Source: Kribbella aluminosa (GTDB lineage Bacteria; Actinomycetota; Actinomycetes; Propionibacteriales; Kribbellaceae). From it: DNA of 64,000 bases. This document shows, in pieces, positions 7,688 to 16,557 of this stretch. Below the pieces are notes generated by a model. The model saw only the letters and a list, made by a program, of their open reading frames with translations. It ran no database searches and was not told where the DNA came from. The DNA lies in NCBI RefSeq assembly GCF_017876295.1, contig NZ_JAGINT010000001.1:2542001-2606000 (forward strand), written 5' to 3'. Numbering within the stretch: the stretch's first letter is position 1; each line of letters opens with the position of its first letter. A program made the position numbers and the translations under genes.

Positions 7688-8116
7688 TCAGGACAGGTCG
7701 GATGCCGGTACGACGAAGGTCGCCCAGCCCTTCAGTACGATCTCGTCGCCGGCGCGAGCCTCCAGTTCCAGCTCGATGAGCGAGTCGCGGTCCCGTGCCT
7801 CGGCGCGGACGATCGTGCCGCTGCAGGTGAGCGTGTCACCCGGCCACACCATCTGTGCGAAGCGGACCTTGTACCTGCGGAGGTTCCTGGCTCCGAGCCA
7901 CGACGTGGCCCAGGACGCGAGTAGGCCGGCCGGATACATCCCAGGGGCGAAGGGCTTGTCGTAGCCCGCCGCGCGAGCCACTTCGGTGTCGTGGTGGATG
8001 GATGCCAGGTCACCGGAGGCGCCCTGGTAGACGACGAAGTCCGTCACGCTGAGAGGTCCGTACACGCTCGGCTCCGGCGGCGATGCCAGCGAGATGGGGA
8101 CGGCCGGCGCGCTCAC
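7688..8116 (-). CDS. MaoC-like dehydratase subunit (hotdog fold)
   Basis: 142 residues from GTG 8116. The hydratase-2 motif is present: Y-Q-G-A-S-G-D-L-A-S-I-H-H-D, with the Asp and His of the catalytic loop, followed by A-P-G-M-Y-P-A-G. This subunit should carry the active site for adding water to an enoyl-CoA. Its start overlaps the stop of the next gene upstream (GTGA), so the two are translated together and most likely form a heterodimeric hydratase, as in actinobacterial steroid or mycolate hydratases. Confidence 0.87.
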   Translation of the reverse strand: MSAPAVPISLASPPEPSVYGPLSVTDFVVYQGASGDLASIHHDTEVARAAGYDKPFAPGMYPAGLLASWATSWLGARNLRRYKVRFAQMVWPGDTLTCSGTIVRAEARDRDSLIELELEARAGDEIVLKGWATFVVPASDLS

Positions 8117-8559
8117 TGTGCTGTCGCCGGACGTGAGATGTGGGCCTCGGTCCAGATGCTCTGAGCAACCATGTCTCCATCCTCGTTCCGGAAGTCGGTG
8201 GTGACCGCGACGAAGGTCATCGGCCCGGCGCGCTTGCCCTCCTTCTCCCACGTTTCGGAGATTCGGGCTGAACCTGTCAGGGTGGCGCCGACCTGTGGAG
8301 CTCCGTTCGGGAAGACGTACTCCACCTCCACGTGGAGCATCCGTGACGAGTCGAGCCCGGCGTCGTGCAACGGGTTCGCCTCGGGGCCTTGCCACCACAT
8401 GGCGGTGGCGAGAAACGTGGGAGGAATGACCGCGGTCGCATCGTCGGTGTCGATCGACCTCTCCGCGACCGCGTGAACGAATTCCCGCAGCTTCCCACGC
8501 TCGATCGGAAGCACGAAGTCCTGCCCGGTCTTGCCGATGACGACAGCGGAGCGATCCAT
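8113..8559 (-). CDS. FAS1-like dehydratase / MaoC N-terminal-type partner subunit
   Basis: 148 residues of hotdog fold. It begins IGKTGQDFVLPIERGKLREFVHAV and continues PPTFLATAMWW...MLHVEVEYVFPNGAPQVGATLTGSARISE, the pattern of the FAS1-like dehydratase domain. It lacks the catalytic D-x-x-x-x-H loop, which its downstream partner supplies. Start ATG 8559 follows TTGAGGC. The pair is divergent from an amidohydrolase gene. Confidence 0.85.
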   Translation of the reverse strand: MDRSAVVIGKTGQDFVLPIERGKLREFVHAVAERSIDTDDATAVIPPTFLATAMWWQGPEANPLHDAGLDSSRMLHVEVEYVFPNGAPQVGATLTGSARISETWEKEGKRAGPMTFVAVTTDFRNEDGDMVAQSIWTEAHISRPATAQ

Positions 8560-8600
8560 GCCTCAATGCTCCGGTATCTCGACCGACGGAGCCCACGTTG

Positions 8601-8617
8601 GTTCCAATGACCGGAAA
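8601..8617. promoter_or_regulatory. Candidate regulon operator (GTTCCA-N5-CGGAAA)
   Basis: A two-mismatch copy of the island palindrome that retains TTCC/GGAA. It lies between the divergent dehydratase operon and the amidohydrolase gene. Confidence 0.45.
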
Positions 8618-8693
8618 GAAACCTCGGTCCCAGCCTTCCGCGAGGCAGAACGCCGCCTGGCGATCAGCGCTCGAACTGCGCTCTGCTTCTCCT

Positions 8694-9737
8694 GTGTCCA
8701 ATCTCGACGACGTTCCTCAGACGAACCCGGTGGTTGATCTCCATGCCCATTTCATGCCGGCGGACCTCCCAGACCTGGCTGCCGAAACCGGCGACGATCG
8801 ATGGCCCGTGCTGTTCGCCGATCCTGACGCCTTGACCGGAGCCGTGATGCAGGGCCCCAAGACGTTCCGGGTCGTGCGGCGGCCGTGTTGGGACACGGCC
8901 GCCCGGCTGAGTGAAATGGATGCACTGGGCGTGGACATCCAGGTGATCTCACCGATTCCGGTGGCGCTCACGTACTGGGCCGAGCCGCAGCTGGCGCTGC
9001 GCTATGCCCGGCACCTGAACGACTGGCTGGCGCGAACGGTTGCCGAGGGCAATGGCCGGCTGCGAGGTCTCGGCACGGTGCCGCTCCAGGACCCGGCGGC
9101 GGCGGTCCCTGAGCTGAAGCGATGCATCGACGAGCTCGGGTTGGCCGGGTTGGAGCTGGGCACCATCGTGGGGCCGACCGAACTGGATGCACGGGAGATG
9201 CGCCCGTTCTTTGCCGCCGCGGAGGAGCGGCAGGTGCCGCTGTTCATCCACCCGATGGACACCAGATGCGTGAGCAGGGCTGCATCGGTCGACTTGTCGT
9301 TCGGAATCGGGATGCTCACCGACACGGCAGTGGCGGCCAGCGCGCTGGTCTTTGGCGGCGTTCTCGAGGACTTCCCAGGGCTGCGGATCTGCCTGTCGCA
9401 CGGCGGGGGAGCCCTCCCCTGGATGTGGCCTCGGCTGAAGTTCGGCCGCTCGCTCAGCCAGCCCGGTCTCGAGGCCCGCTGGGACGAACTCGTCGCGCGC
9501 TTCTACGTCGACTCTCTCGTCTTCGACCCGCGACATCTGGACCTGCTCAGGGCACGGTTCGGGATCGGCCACATCGTGGCCGGGTCGGACTACCCGTTCC
9601 TGCCGAATGGGCCCCGCCCGCAGCTGATCCTCGAACAGGCGACGCAGCTCGGCCTCGTCGCCGACGACGAGCTCCGGGGTGTCAGTGGTGGCAACGCGTT
9701 GGTCTTCCTCGGCGACCGAAGCGGCCAGTCGGAGTGA
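8694..9737 (+). CDS. ACMSD-type amidohydrolase/decarboxylase
   Basis: About 347 residues from GTG 8694. The metal-binding signature is intact: D-L-H-A-H (His17, His19), LFIHPMD in mid-protein, CLSHGGGALPW, and VAGSDYPF with the terminal Asp. That is the pattern of aminocarboxymuconate-semialdehyde decarboxylase and related metal-dependent hydrolases, which decarboxylate ring-cleavage products or aryl acids. No good ribosome site exists upstream, so the start is tentative (GTG 8598 is also in frame). It converges on the RraA-ended operon. Confidence 0.88.
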   Translation: MSNLDDVPQTNPVVDLHAHFMPADLPDLAAETGDDRWPVLFADPDALTGAVMQGPKTFRVVRRPCWDTAARLSEMDALGVDIQVISPIPVALTYWAEPQLALRYARHLNDWLARTVAEGNGRLRGLGTVPLQDPAAAVPELKRCIDELGLAGLELGTIVGPTELDAREMRPFFAAAEERQVPLFIHPMDTRCVSRAASVDLSFGIGMLTDTAVAASALVFGGVLEDFPGLRICLSHGGGALPWMWPRLKFGRSLSQPGLEARWDELVARFYVDSLVFDPRHLDLLRARFGIGHIVAGSDYPFLPNGPRPQLILEQATQLGLVADDELRGVSGGNALVFLGDRSGQSE

Positions 9738-9760
9738 GCAGGACGTCCCGCTCACTCCAG

Positions 9761-10420
9761 CTAGCTGGACGCCGCGAGCTCCTCGGTCGCGGTGAGGTTC
9801 GCCGCCAGCACGGTCGCACCCGTCCTGACCAGCTCAGCGATCCTCGTTTCCTTGGCGAGCCTGGTTTCGGCTGCTGCCAGGACGTTGAGGACGCGACCCT
9901 CGGGAATGACGACGACGCCGTCGCGGTCGCCGACCACCCAGTCGCCCGGTCGTACGAGAATGCCACCGAGGCTGATGTCCACATTGACTCTGCCGGCGCG
10001 GCGCTTGACAGTGCCGCGTGAGCAGATCCCGCGGGCGGCGACCGATGGCGGTGCCTCCAGCAGATCGATGTCACGGATTGCGTCGTCGAGCACGATCGCC
10101 TGCCACGCCCCGGCGCGCAACTGCTCGACGAGCAGTTCCCCGATGACGCCGTAGCGGCCCTTCCCGGCACTGGCGACGCAATAGATGTCGCCGGTTCGCT
10201 CTGGGGCCCTGAGCCCGTTATGAAGTCCGAGGTTGTCCCCGGCGGGAATCTCAGCCGTGTGTGCTTGCCCCGCGAAGGGCACTCCGACGAGGAGCTCCGC
10301 CCCGGCCATCAGTCCGCGGCGTCCAGCAGCCTCGTACAGCGTTGCGACGCCCAGCCGCAGCAGGTCCTTCTTGATCTCGTCCATCCTCATCTCCTCGTTG
10401 GTCGGAATCGTGTTGGTCAT
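9761..10420 (-). CDS. RraA-family aldolase/decarboxylase
   Basis: 219 residues. It resembles the RraA/HMG-aldolase fold, whose members split 4-hydroxy-4-methyl-2-oxoglutarate or decarboxylate oxaloacetate. The family's Mg-dependent loop R-D is visible in IVLDDAIRDIDLL, after the glycine-rich KGRYGVIGELL. The remaining body (GGILVRPGDWVVGDRDGVVVIPEG) is diagnostic of the family. ATG 10420 overlaps the stop of the SDR gene upstream (ATGA). It is the last gene of an operon that starts at 15209 on this strand. It could release pyruvate at the end of the pathway. Confidence 0.88.
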   Translation of the reverse strand: MTNTIPTNEEMRMDEIKKDLLRLGVATLYEAAGRRGLMAGAELLVGVPFAGQAHTAEIPAGDNLGLHNGLRAPERTGDIYCVASAGKGRYGVIGELLVEQLRAGAWQAIVLDDAIRDIDLLEAPPSVAARGICSRGTVKRRAGRVNVDISLGGILVRPGDWVVGDRDGVVVIPEGRVLNVLAAAETRLAKETRIAELVRTGATVLAANLTATEELAASS

Positions 10421-11139
10421 GCGAGCGCCTCGGCGCCGCCGTCGAGCACCACGCGTGCCGCGCAAAGGTACGAGGGGGCGTCCTTGATGAGGTACGCGAT
10501 GAGGTCGGCGACCTCGTCAACGCGGCCGAGTCGCGCCGCGGGCACTCGTGCTTGTGCCCAGTCGTGGAGGTCGTCGCGGGCAGCGGCGATGAAGGCGCTG
10601 TCGATCACCCCGGCCGAAACGACATTCACGATGATCTGGCGCGGAGCGAGCTCTACGCCCAGGGAAACGAGAAAGGCCTCAAGGGCCGCCTTGGTAGCGC
10701 CGTAGACCGTTCGTTCGGGGAGCGGTCGGCGGGCGGAGATGGAACCGAGACCCACGATGCGCGCGCCGGAGGCCCAGGCGCAGTCGCGGAGGAGGGCCTG
10801 CAGCAGCAGGACGGGGGACACCACGTTGGTGGCGAAGGTCGTCTGTACCCGTGCCGGCGTCAAGGTTTCCAGGGCCCCCCGGGCTCCCACACCTGCGGTC
10901 AGCAGAACCCAGTTGATCGAGTCATCCGCCCCCTGGGCGGCTCGCACGACGGCGGCACGGGCGGCCTCGTCGTTGATGTCTCCCAGTACCTGGACAAGCC
11001 GGCTCGTGCCGGATCCGGGAAGCCGGGTGAGGGCATCGACAGACAGGTCGAGGGCGATGACCCGCTGGACCGAGTCCTGAAGTCGGACCACAGTCGAGGC
11101 CGCGACGTCACCAGCGCCGATGACGATGCCGGTGCTCAT
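10417..11139 (-). CDS. SDR-family dehydrogenase
   Basis: 240 residues. The NAD site is somewhat altered (TGIVIGAGDVAAS rather than TGxxxGIG). The catalytic core is intact (LGSISAR, then V-Y-G-A-T-K-A-A with Tyr and Lys). The C-terminus (AGVIDSAFIAAARD...RVDEVADLIAYLIKD) is classical. It is coupled by ATGA overlaps to both neighbours. It probably interconverts an alcohol and ketone in the pathway. Confidence 0.87.
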   Translation of the reverse strand: MSTGIVIGAGDVAASTVVRLQDSVQRVIALDLSVDALTRLPGSGTSRLVQVLGDINDEAARAAVVRAAQGADDSINWVLLTAGVGARGALETLTPARVQTTFATNVVSPVLLLQALLRDCAWASGARIVGLGSISARRPLPERTVYGATKAALEAFLVSLGVELAPRQIIVNVVSAGVIDSAFIAAARDDLHDWAQARVPAARLGRVDEVADLIAYLIKDAPSYLCAARVVLDGGAEALA

Positions 11140-11933
11140 TGCGAGTCCGGTGCGATGGCAGTGTCGTCGGGGTCGACCCAGATGTGCCGGGCCACGCGTT
11201 CGGGGCCCGAGGAGGCGAGCCGTTCCAGGCGGTTTCCGAGCGACACCCGCAGTCTGTCCAGCTCCTCGCGCACGAAGACATAGGGGTTGCCCACGGCTGC
11301 CTGCCCGGCGTCCGAGGTCAGGTAGATCGTGGAGCCCAGGGAGTGCAGCAGGTCGGCGCGCGGGGCCAACGGAGCCAGCGGGACGTCGCGCACGGTTCGT
11401 GTCAGCGTGTAGAGATCGACCTCGAACACCGCTCCTTTGCCGGCCAAAGACGTGACCTCGCTGTCGGAGAGGTACAGGCTGTGCGTGACGGTGCACAGGA
11501 TTGCCGGAGCGGTGGAGCAGAACGAAGCGAACTCGTGCCGGCCCGTGTGTTCGAGGTGCGAGGTGGCGAGCACGACCGGTTCCGCGAGATCACACAACAT
11601 TTCGGCGATCTCCTTCCATGATCGGGGGAGGGGCAGTTCCCATCCGAGCGAACCGTCCGCGCGGCGGGACGGACCCCAGATCCAGCGCACACCGCGCTCG
11701 ATCGCCGCGTGCACGTCCGCGGGGGACACGCTCGGGTTCAGGACGATCGACGGGATGACCCAGGGAGAGCCGGGAGCCAGCTCACTGGTGAACGCCGCCG
11801 TGGAGCCTCCATGGGATTTCCAGACCAGGCCCTTGACCCCGGCTCGGCGCGCGGCTTCACGCACCTCGCCGCCATCGCCCCACCGTCCCTCGGCGGCCGA
11901 CCCAGGGTGTACGTGCAGATCCCAACTGAGCAT
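11136..11933 (-). CDS. DUF6282-type PHP/amidohydrolase-like protein
   Basis: 265 residues with a metallohydrolase look: WDLHVHPG at the N-terminus (HxH), LVWKSHGGST, LATSHLEHTGRHE and IYLTSDAG. The layout fits the DUF6282 family, a TIM-barrel group found in catabolic loci with no assigned reaction. ATGA overlap links it to the SDR downstream, and four bases separate it from the SDR upstream. It probably hydrolyses or decarboxylates an intermediate. Confidence 0.75.
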   Translation of the reverse strand: MLSWDLHVHPGSAAEGRWGDGGEVREAARRAGVKGLVWKSHGGSTAAFTSELAPGSPWVIPSIVLNPSVSPADVHAAIERGVRWIWGPSRRADGSLGWELPLPRSWKEIAEMLCDLAEPVVLATSHLEHTGRHEFASFCSTAPAILCTVTHSLYLSDSEVTSLAGKGAVFEVDLYTLTRTVRDVPLAPLAPRADLLHSLGSTIYLTSDAGQAAVGNPYVFVREELDRLRVSLGNRLERLASSGPERVARHIWVDPDDTAIAPDSQ

Positions 11934-11937
11934 GATC

Positions 11938-12648
11938 TCAGTCCATGTAGATGCCGCCGTTGACGTCCACGGTCTCGCCCGTGAGGTAGGACGCCGCCGG
12001 GGACACGAGGAAGTTCACGACCTGGGCAACTTCGTCGGGGCGCCCGATCCGCCGAAGCGGGATACCGGCCCCGCGGTCGCGGATGCCCGGCACGTTGTCG
12101 AGGAACTGCGTCTCGATGATGCCTGGGGCAACGGCGTTCACTCTGATGCCCTCGGGGCCGAGCTCTCCGGCGAGGGACATGGTCAGGCAGAGGACCGCGG
12201 CTTTGGCGGTCGAGTAGGGCGCCCCGATGAGAAGCCCACCTGTCTTGGCGGCCTGTGACGTGAAGTTGATGATGCTCGGGTGCTCGTACGTCGATTTGCG
12301 CAGCAGCGGCAGAAATGCCCGGCAGATCCTCACGGTTCCAAACAGGTTGACGTCGTAGACCCGCTGCCAGATCTCATCGGTGGCGTCGTCGAACGACACG
12401 GGCGTTCCTGCGCCCGCCGCATTGACAAGTGCATCGATCCGTCCGTACTGATCCAGCACTTGTGCACTGACCGCATCGACGGCCGCGGGGTCGGTGATGT
12501 CGCACACAGCGAGCTCCATGTCGGGATTCGCTTGGCGGTCCAGGCCGACGACAGTCCAGCCGTCGTTGCGAAGGACGGTGGTCGTCGCGAGGCCGATGCC
12601 GCCTGCGGCGCCGGTGACGACGCAGACGCGGGAGTCAGTTGAGGGCAT
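11938..12648 (-). CDS. SDR-family dehydrogenase (classical)
   Basis: 236 residues, with every classical motif present: VVTGAAGGIGLA for NAD, VNAAGAG, the Ser in NFTSQAA, Y-S-T-A-K, and the C-terminal SYLTGETVDVNGGIYMD. It resembles beta-ketoacyl reductase or 3-hydroxyacyl dehydrogenase-type SDRs. Its start lies 14 bases inside the 2-hydroxyacid dehydrogenase gene. Confidence 0.92.
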   Translation of the reverse strand: MPSTDSRVCVVTGAAGGIGLATTTVLRNDGWTVVGLDRQANPDMELAVCDITDPAAVDAVSAQVLDQYGRIDALVNAAGAGTPVSFDDATDEIWQRVYDVNLFGTVRICRAFLPLLRKSTYEHPSIINFTSQAAKTGGLLIGAPYSTAKAAVLCLTMSLAGELGPEGIRVNAVAPGIIETQFLDNVPGIRDRGAGIPLRRIGRPDEVAQVVNFLVSPAASYLTGETVDVNGGIYMD

Positions 12649-13600
12649 GAGGTGGGTCCTGTTCGGTGTCGTGGTCCGAGGTGTTCGGGTACGTCGTGAT
12701 GGTGCTGGTCACCGTGCGTCGTCGGAGCTGGTGGAGAGAGCGCTCGCTGTACCACCCGATGTGAGGTGTCACAAGAACGCGCGGATGGCCGAGGACCGCG
12801 GCGAGCGGCCCCTCGGGTGCGAGCCGCGCGTCGAGGCCCAGGCCGCCGAGCGTCCGGTCCTGGATGGCGGCTGCGACTGCGTTCTCGTCCAGCAAGGCGA
12901 CGCGGGCCGTGTTGACGAGGATCGTGCCCGGGCGCACGCACCGGATGAGCTCCTCGTTGAAGAAGCCGCGGGTGGTTGGGCCCAATTCGCACTGCACGAA
13001 GACAATGTCGGCGCGGGCGAGACCCTGCGCGAGACTGACGGCGGTCATCTGAGGATCGAGAGGAACATCGGCTCGTCGGCTGGTGACCATCGTGCGCCAG
13101 CCGAGCGTCACGATGCTCTCGGCGAGGTGTCGACCAACGGCGCCGAGCCCGATGACCAGGGCGTTCATGGCGCCGGGACGCGCGTTCTGGGCGATGTACT
13201 CCTGCCAGCCGTGGCGCTGCCACTCGACGTTGTCGTGCTGCGGCCCGAGCCGCTGGACCAGCGCGAGACCGAGACCGAGGGTGTGGTTGGCCAGCTCGGC
13301 GGTGCAGTAGTCCCTGACGTTGACGACCGCGAGCCGAGCCGTCTCGGCCGCGGCCAGGTCGACGGTGTCTACACCGGTGCCGAAGCGTCCGACGACACGG
13401 CACCTCGCGAGGCGTGAGATCAAATCGCGGTCGATGGCTGTGCGCACGTGGACGACCGCGTCCGCGGTGCCGAGCTCTTGCAGGTCCCCGCTCCAGCGCC
13501 GCAGCTCCCAGCCCAGCTCTTGAGATGCGGCTGTTTCGACAGTCAGGTCGTCGTCGAGTAGTGAGTCGAGGACGAGGAGAAGCCGGCCCGTCACAGCCAT
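12635..13600 (-). CDS. D-isomer-specific 2-hydroxyacid dehydrogenase
   Basis: 321 residues. The NAD fold is seen at ALVIGLGAVGRHLAES, the catalytic Arg in LVNTARVALLDE, the Glu region in GLDARLAPEGPL and the catalytic His in VTPHIGWYSERS. The N-terminal substrate domain is complete. It should reduce a 2-oxo acid, or oxidise a D-2-hydroxy acid, with NAD(P)H. It overlaps its upstream neighbour by 10 bases and its downstream neighbour by 14. The VNTAR-V-A variant in place of VNTARGG is a small oddity. Confidence 0.9.
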   Translation of the reverse strand: MAVTGRLLLVLDSLLDDDLTVETAASQELGWELRRWSGDLQELGTADAVVHVRTAIDRDLISRLARCRVVGRFGTGVDTVDLAAAETARLAVVNVRDYCTAELANHTLGLGLALVQRLGPQHDNVEWQRHGWQEYIAQNARPGAMNALVIGLGAVGRHLAESIVTLGWRTMVTSRRADVPLDPQMTAVSLAQGLARADIVFVQCELGPTTRGFFNEELIRCVRPGTILVNTARVALLDENAVAAAIQDRTLGGLGLDARLAPEGPLAAVLGHPRVLVTPHIGWYSERSLHQLRRRTVTSTITTYPNTSDHDTEQDPPHALN

Positions 13601-14295
13601 TGTTCGCGCCAGCCGAGCGAGTCGAGCTGTCGGGCGTTGCCGTTCAGCAGGGCAGCTTTGTCGTCGACTTCGAGCGCAGCGAGCAGTGTCTCGTCCGCAC
13701 AGCTGCCCGCGCCGCGGGACCCGTAGACGAACCGGTGTGCGCCGAAGGTCTCGATACCCGTTGCGAGGTCCACGGGCCCGGCGCGGTTGGTGATCTGGAG
13801 GAGTATGTTCGGGCAGCGGTCGAGTAGCCGCCAGATGGCGGTCTGCTCGAACAGCCTGTCTCCGAGCAGGAGGAGCGGCACCTCGGGTGCCGAGCATGCG
13901 AAGCTTGCCAGCTCGGCCAATGGGAGCGCTCCGCTTGGGCCCCAGTCGAGCGCCAAGGCATAGCCCTCGCGTTCGCAGATCGCGGGCAACGGCTCGAGCA
14001 CCCAGTCGACAAGGGGAAACCGATGCCCGGGGATGCCGGGACGGAGCCTGAGCACGCGGGGAGCGCCGGCTTCCATGGCCCTTTGTGCCGCGTGGACGTG
14101 CTCCCAAGGATCGGGGGACGGGACGAACACGAACTGCCGGCGTAGGAGCGCTCCGCCGATGGTTGTCTCCGACCACGCCTCGTCGGTCGGGGAGGTTGCC
14201 AGGCGAGGAGCAACCCACACCTCCTGCCCGGATCGAGACCCGTCGACGTCTGCCGGTTTCGCGGAGGCGTCCGTGTCCACCTGATCGATCGTCAT
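13591..14295 (-). CDS. Amidohydrolase-like protein lacking metal ligands
   Basis: 234 residues. The second half follows the amidohydrolase barrel end (NILLQITNRAG...IETFGAHRFVYGSRGAG...LLNGNARQL). However, there is no N-terminal HxH, and the usual G-S-D-x-P is G-S-R-G. It therefore probably lacks a working metal centre and may be a pseudoenzyme or an accessory subunit. It is embedded in the operon by ATGA and 10-base overlaps, so it is expressed. The family call rests on the C-terminal part only. Confidence 0.65.
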   Translation of the reverse strand: MTIDQVDTDASAKPADVDGSRSGQEVWVAPRLATSPTDEAWSETTIGGALLRRQFVFVPSPDPWEHVHAAQRAMEAGAPRVLRLRPGIPGHRFPLVDWVLEPLPAICEREGYALALDWGPSGALPLAELASFACSAPEVPLLLLGDRLFEQTAIWRLLDRCPNILLQITNRAGPVDLATGIETFGAHRFVYGSRGAGSCADETLLAALEVDDKAALLNGNARQLDSLGWREQWL

Positions 14296-15209
14296 CGCTG
14301 GAACGCCGGCCTCGCGGCAGACAAGATGTGGTCGACGGCGTGCCCAGTTACTGCTGCTGTGTCGGCCCAATGCTCCGCCAGACGAGCTAGGACCTCCGCG
14401 GCGGAACCCGCGACGGGAGACGCGCACTCCTGGTCTGCGGCGTACGAGATGGCGTGTCGCAGTTCGGGCGTGCGCCGTCCCGCATGGGTGACGTCGCTCG
14501 TCACCAGAACGTCGGCGAAGTCGGCGAAGACACGGCCGAGGTTCTGTTGGATAGAGCGCCAAGCGACTCCCGAGGGATCGAGAACCTTGGCGTTCGCCCT
14601 GAACTCCACAACCAGTGCTTCGAGAGGCTTCATGAAGAGGGAGCGGGTGAGTTTGACCGCGGCGGCCTGCCCCACGGTCTCGCCTGCGACATCGACGTCG
14701 AACCCGAGTGCGCGCAACGCTGTCGTTGCCGCTACCGATCGCATCCCACTGATAGCCAGAAGTGGCCGATCGACGACCCTGTCGAGGGAGTCGAGCAGGG
14801 CAACGTCGATCCAGTCGTCGGCGGTCGGGCCGGCGGTCGCCACCTTCGTCGATGGTGGTGCGCTCGCCCAGTCGAGGATCATCGGCCGGCCTTCGACGTA
14901 CAAGCGCACGTAAGCGGCGGCATCTGGGGCGACTGACGACGGCACGCACAGGGCGACGTGGGACGCGGCGACGCGCTCCTGTGCTCCGACCTGGCTCACT
15001 CGATCGTGTTGCGGCGGTCGCACTCTAGGGGCGTCGTCCCTGACCAGGACTGTGCCACCGGCCGCGAGCACCCGTTCGGCGAGCACCAAGCCGACGGAGC
15101 CGTGGCCGACGATGAGCCAGGATCCGACGGTGGGTTTCTCGCCGGTGGTCGCATCGTCCACTGTCGTGATCGGACCTTGCGCGTGCACCGTGTCTTCGCT
15201 CCTGACCAT
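14292..15209 (-). CDS. 3-hydroxyisobutyrate-dehydrogenase-like (DUF1932-type) oxidoreductase
   Basis: 305 residues from ATG 15209, preceded by GAGGTCC. An N-terminal Rossmann site (WLIVGHGSVGLVLAERVL) is followed by an all-helical C-terminal domain: GETVGQAAAVKLTRSLFMKPLEALVVEF, with the conserved Lys of the beta-hydroxyacid dehydrogenase G-x-G-x-x-x-K helix. It is the first gene of the seven-gene minus-strand operon that runs to 9761, and it is divergent from the CoA-transferase operon across a perfect palindrome. Confidence 0.8.
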   Translation of the reverse strand: MVRSEDTVHAQGPITTVDDATTGEKPTVGSWLIVGHGSVGLVLAERVLAAGGTVLVRDDAPRVRPPQHDRVSQVGAQERVAASHVALCVPSSVAPDAAAYVRLYVEGRPMILDWASAPPSTKVATAGPTADDWIDVALLDSLDRVVDRPLLAISGMRSVAATTALRALGFDVDVAGETVGQAAAVKLTRSLFMKPLEALVVEFRANAKVLDPSGVAWRSIQQNLGRVFADFADVLVTSDVTHAGRRTPELRHAISYAADQECASPVAGSAAEVLARLAEHWADTAAVTGHAVDHILSAARPAFQR

Positions 15210-15288
15210 CTCGCGGACCTCGATCGAGCCCAGTTGCCGGTTGGACCTCCGAAAGATAGGCACTGGGCCCGAGCTTGCACGCCGTCGA

Positions 15289-15305
15289 GTTCCGGGTGCC
15301 GGAAC
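15289..15305. promoter_or_regulatory. Perfect regulon operator GTTCCG-GGTGC-CGGAAC
   Basis: A 17-base element with perfect 6-base arms, in the divergent promoter gap between the seven-gene minus operon (start 15209) and the CoA-transferase operon (start 15370). Its centre is about 73 bases from the CoA-transferase start and 88 from the other. One factor bound here could control both directions. Confidence 0.65.
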
Positions 15306-15369
15306 GGCACGGGACGGTGCTTCGCGATGCCTGACTACGTTGCAGAAAACAAGCAGAGGAGGGTGCGGC

Positions 15370-16557
15370 ATGCCGGGACCAATGAATGGCGTCCGAGTCG
15401 TCGAACTGGCCGCTTGGGTCGCCGGCCCGTCGGCCGGTGGAATCCTTGCCGACTGGGGTGCGGACGTCATCAAGGTCGAGCCGCCGGCGGGTGATCCGCT
15501 GCGTGCGATCTACACCGAACTCGGTCCGGACGTCGCTTACAACCCCTTCTTCGATCCGGACAACAGGGGAAAGCGGAGCATCGTACTGAACCTCAGGGAG
15601 CCCAGGGAGAACCAGCGCGCTCTCGAGCTCATCGCCACCGCAGACGTTTTCCTGACGAACATGCGTGGCGCTGCTCTTCAGCGGCTGGGGCTGGACCATG
15701 AGACGCTGCTTGCTCGTGATCCCCGCCTGATCTATGCCTTCATCACCGGGTACGGCCTGTCAGGGCCGACGGCCGCCGCGGGCGCGTTCGACCTCGGGGC
15801 CTGCTGGGCTCGGGGCGCGGTCGCTGACCTGCTGTGCGCTCCCGGGCAGGATCTCCCCCTGCAGCGTAGCGGGATGGGTGACCACTTCGCCGGCGTCGCT
15901 GCGGCGGGCATGATCAGCGCGGCGCTGTACGACCGCGAGCGCACGGGCGAGGGACAGCTGGTTTCGACATCCCTGGTGCGTGTCGCGGGGTATCAGATGA
16001 GCAGCGACCTCAACACGAAGTTGCTTCTCGACTTGGATCCCTCGCATCCTGTGCGTACCGCGCCGGCCAACCCGCTTGCCAACAATTACTCGGCCGCTGA
16101 CGGGAAGCGTTTCTGGCTCCTCGGGATCGAGTCGGACCGGCACTGGCCCGCGCTGACCAGGATCGTCGAACGACCGGAGTTGGAGAGCGACCGGAGATTT
16201 TCGAGCATCCAGGCTCGCTACGAGAACGCCAGCGAGTTGGTCGGCATTCTCGACGTCGAGTTCGCCAAGCGCCCGCGCGAGGACTGGGCGAGGCGGTTCG
16301 ACAGCGAGGCCAACTTCTTCTGGTCACCCGTCAATGACGTCGCCGATCTGCTGTCCGATCCCCAGACGGAGGCGAGCGGCATGCTAGTCACCACAGAAGA
16401 CGGATCCGTGGCGCGCCAGATGGTGGCCAGCCCGGTGGACTTCTCGAGGACGCCGGCAGCGGTGCGAACCCGCGCGCCGCGCCTGGGCGAGCACACAGAC
16501 GAGCTCCTTCAGGAGCTGGCGGGCCACACCGCTGCAACTGTCGCCACGGCGGGTTGA
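15370..16557 (+). CDS. Class III (CaiB/BaiF) CoA-transferase
   Basis: 395 residues from ATG 15370 behind AGAGGAGGGTG. The start (GVRVVELAAWVAGPSAGGILADWGADVIKVEPPAGDP) is diagnostic. The catalytic Asp should be in the region LLARDPRLIYAFITGYG...GAFDLGACWARGAV. These cytosolic dimers move CoA from an acyl-CoA to a free acid, so this is the likely activation step of the pathway. Its stop overlaps the start of the cyclase-family gene (TTGA). Confidence 0.93.
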   Translation: MPGPMNGVRVVELAAWVAGPSAGGILADWGADVIKVEPPAGDPLRAIYTELGPDVAYNPFFDPDNRGKRSIVLNLREPRENQRALELIATADVFLTNMRGAALQRLGLDHETLLARDPRLIYAFITGYGLSGPTAAAGAFDLGACWARGAVADLLCAPGQDLPLQRSGMGDHFAGVAAAGMISAALYDRERTGEGQLVSTSLVRVAGYQMSSDLNTKLLLDLDPSHPVRTAPANPLANNYSAADGKRFWLLGIESDRHWPALTRIVERPELESDRRFSSIQARYENASELVGILDVEFAKRPREDWARRFDSEANFFWSPVNDVADLLSDPQTEASGMLVTTEDGSVARQMVASPVDFSRTPAAVRTRAPRLGEHTDELLQELAGHTAATVATAG

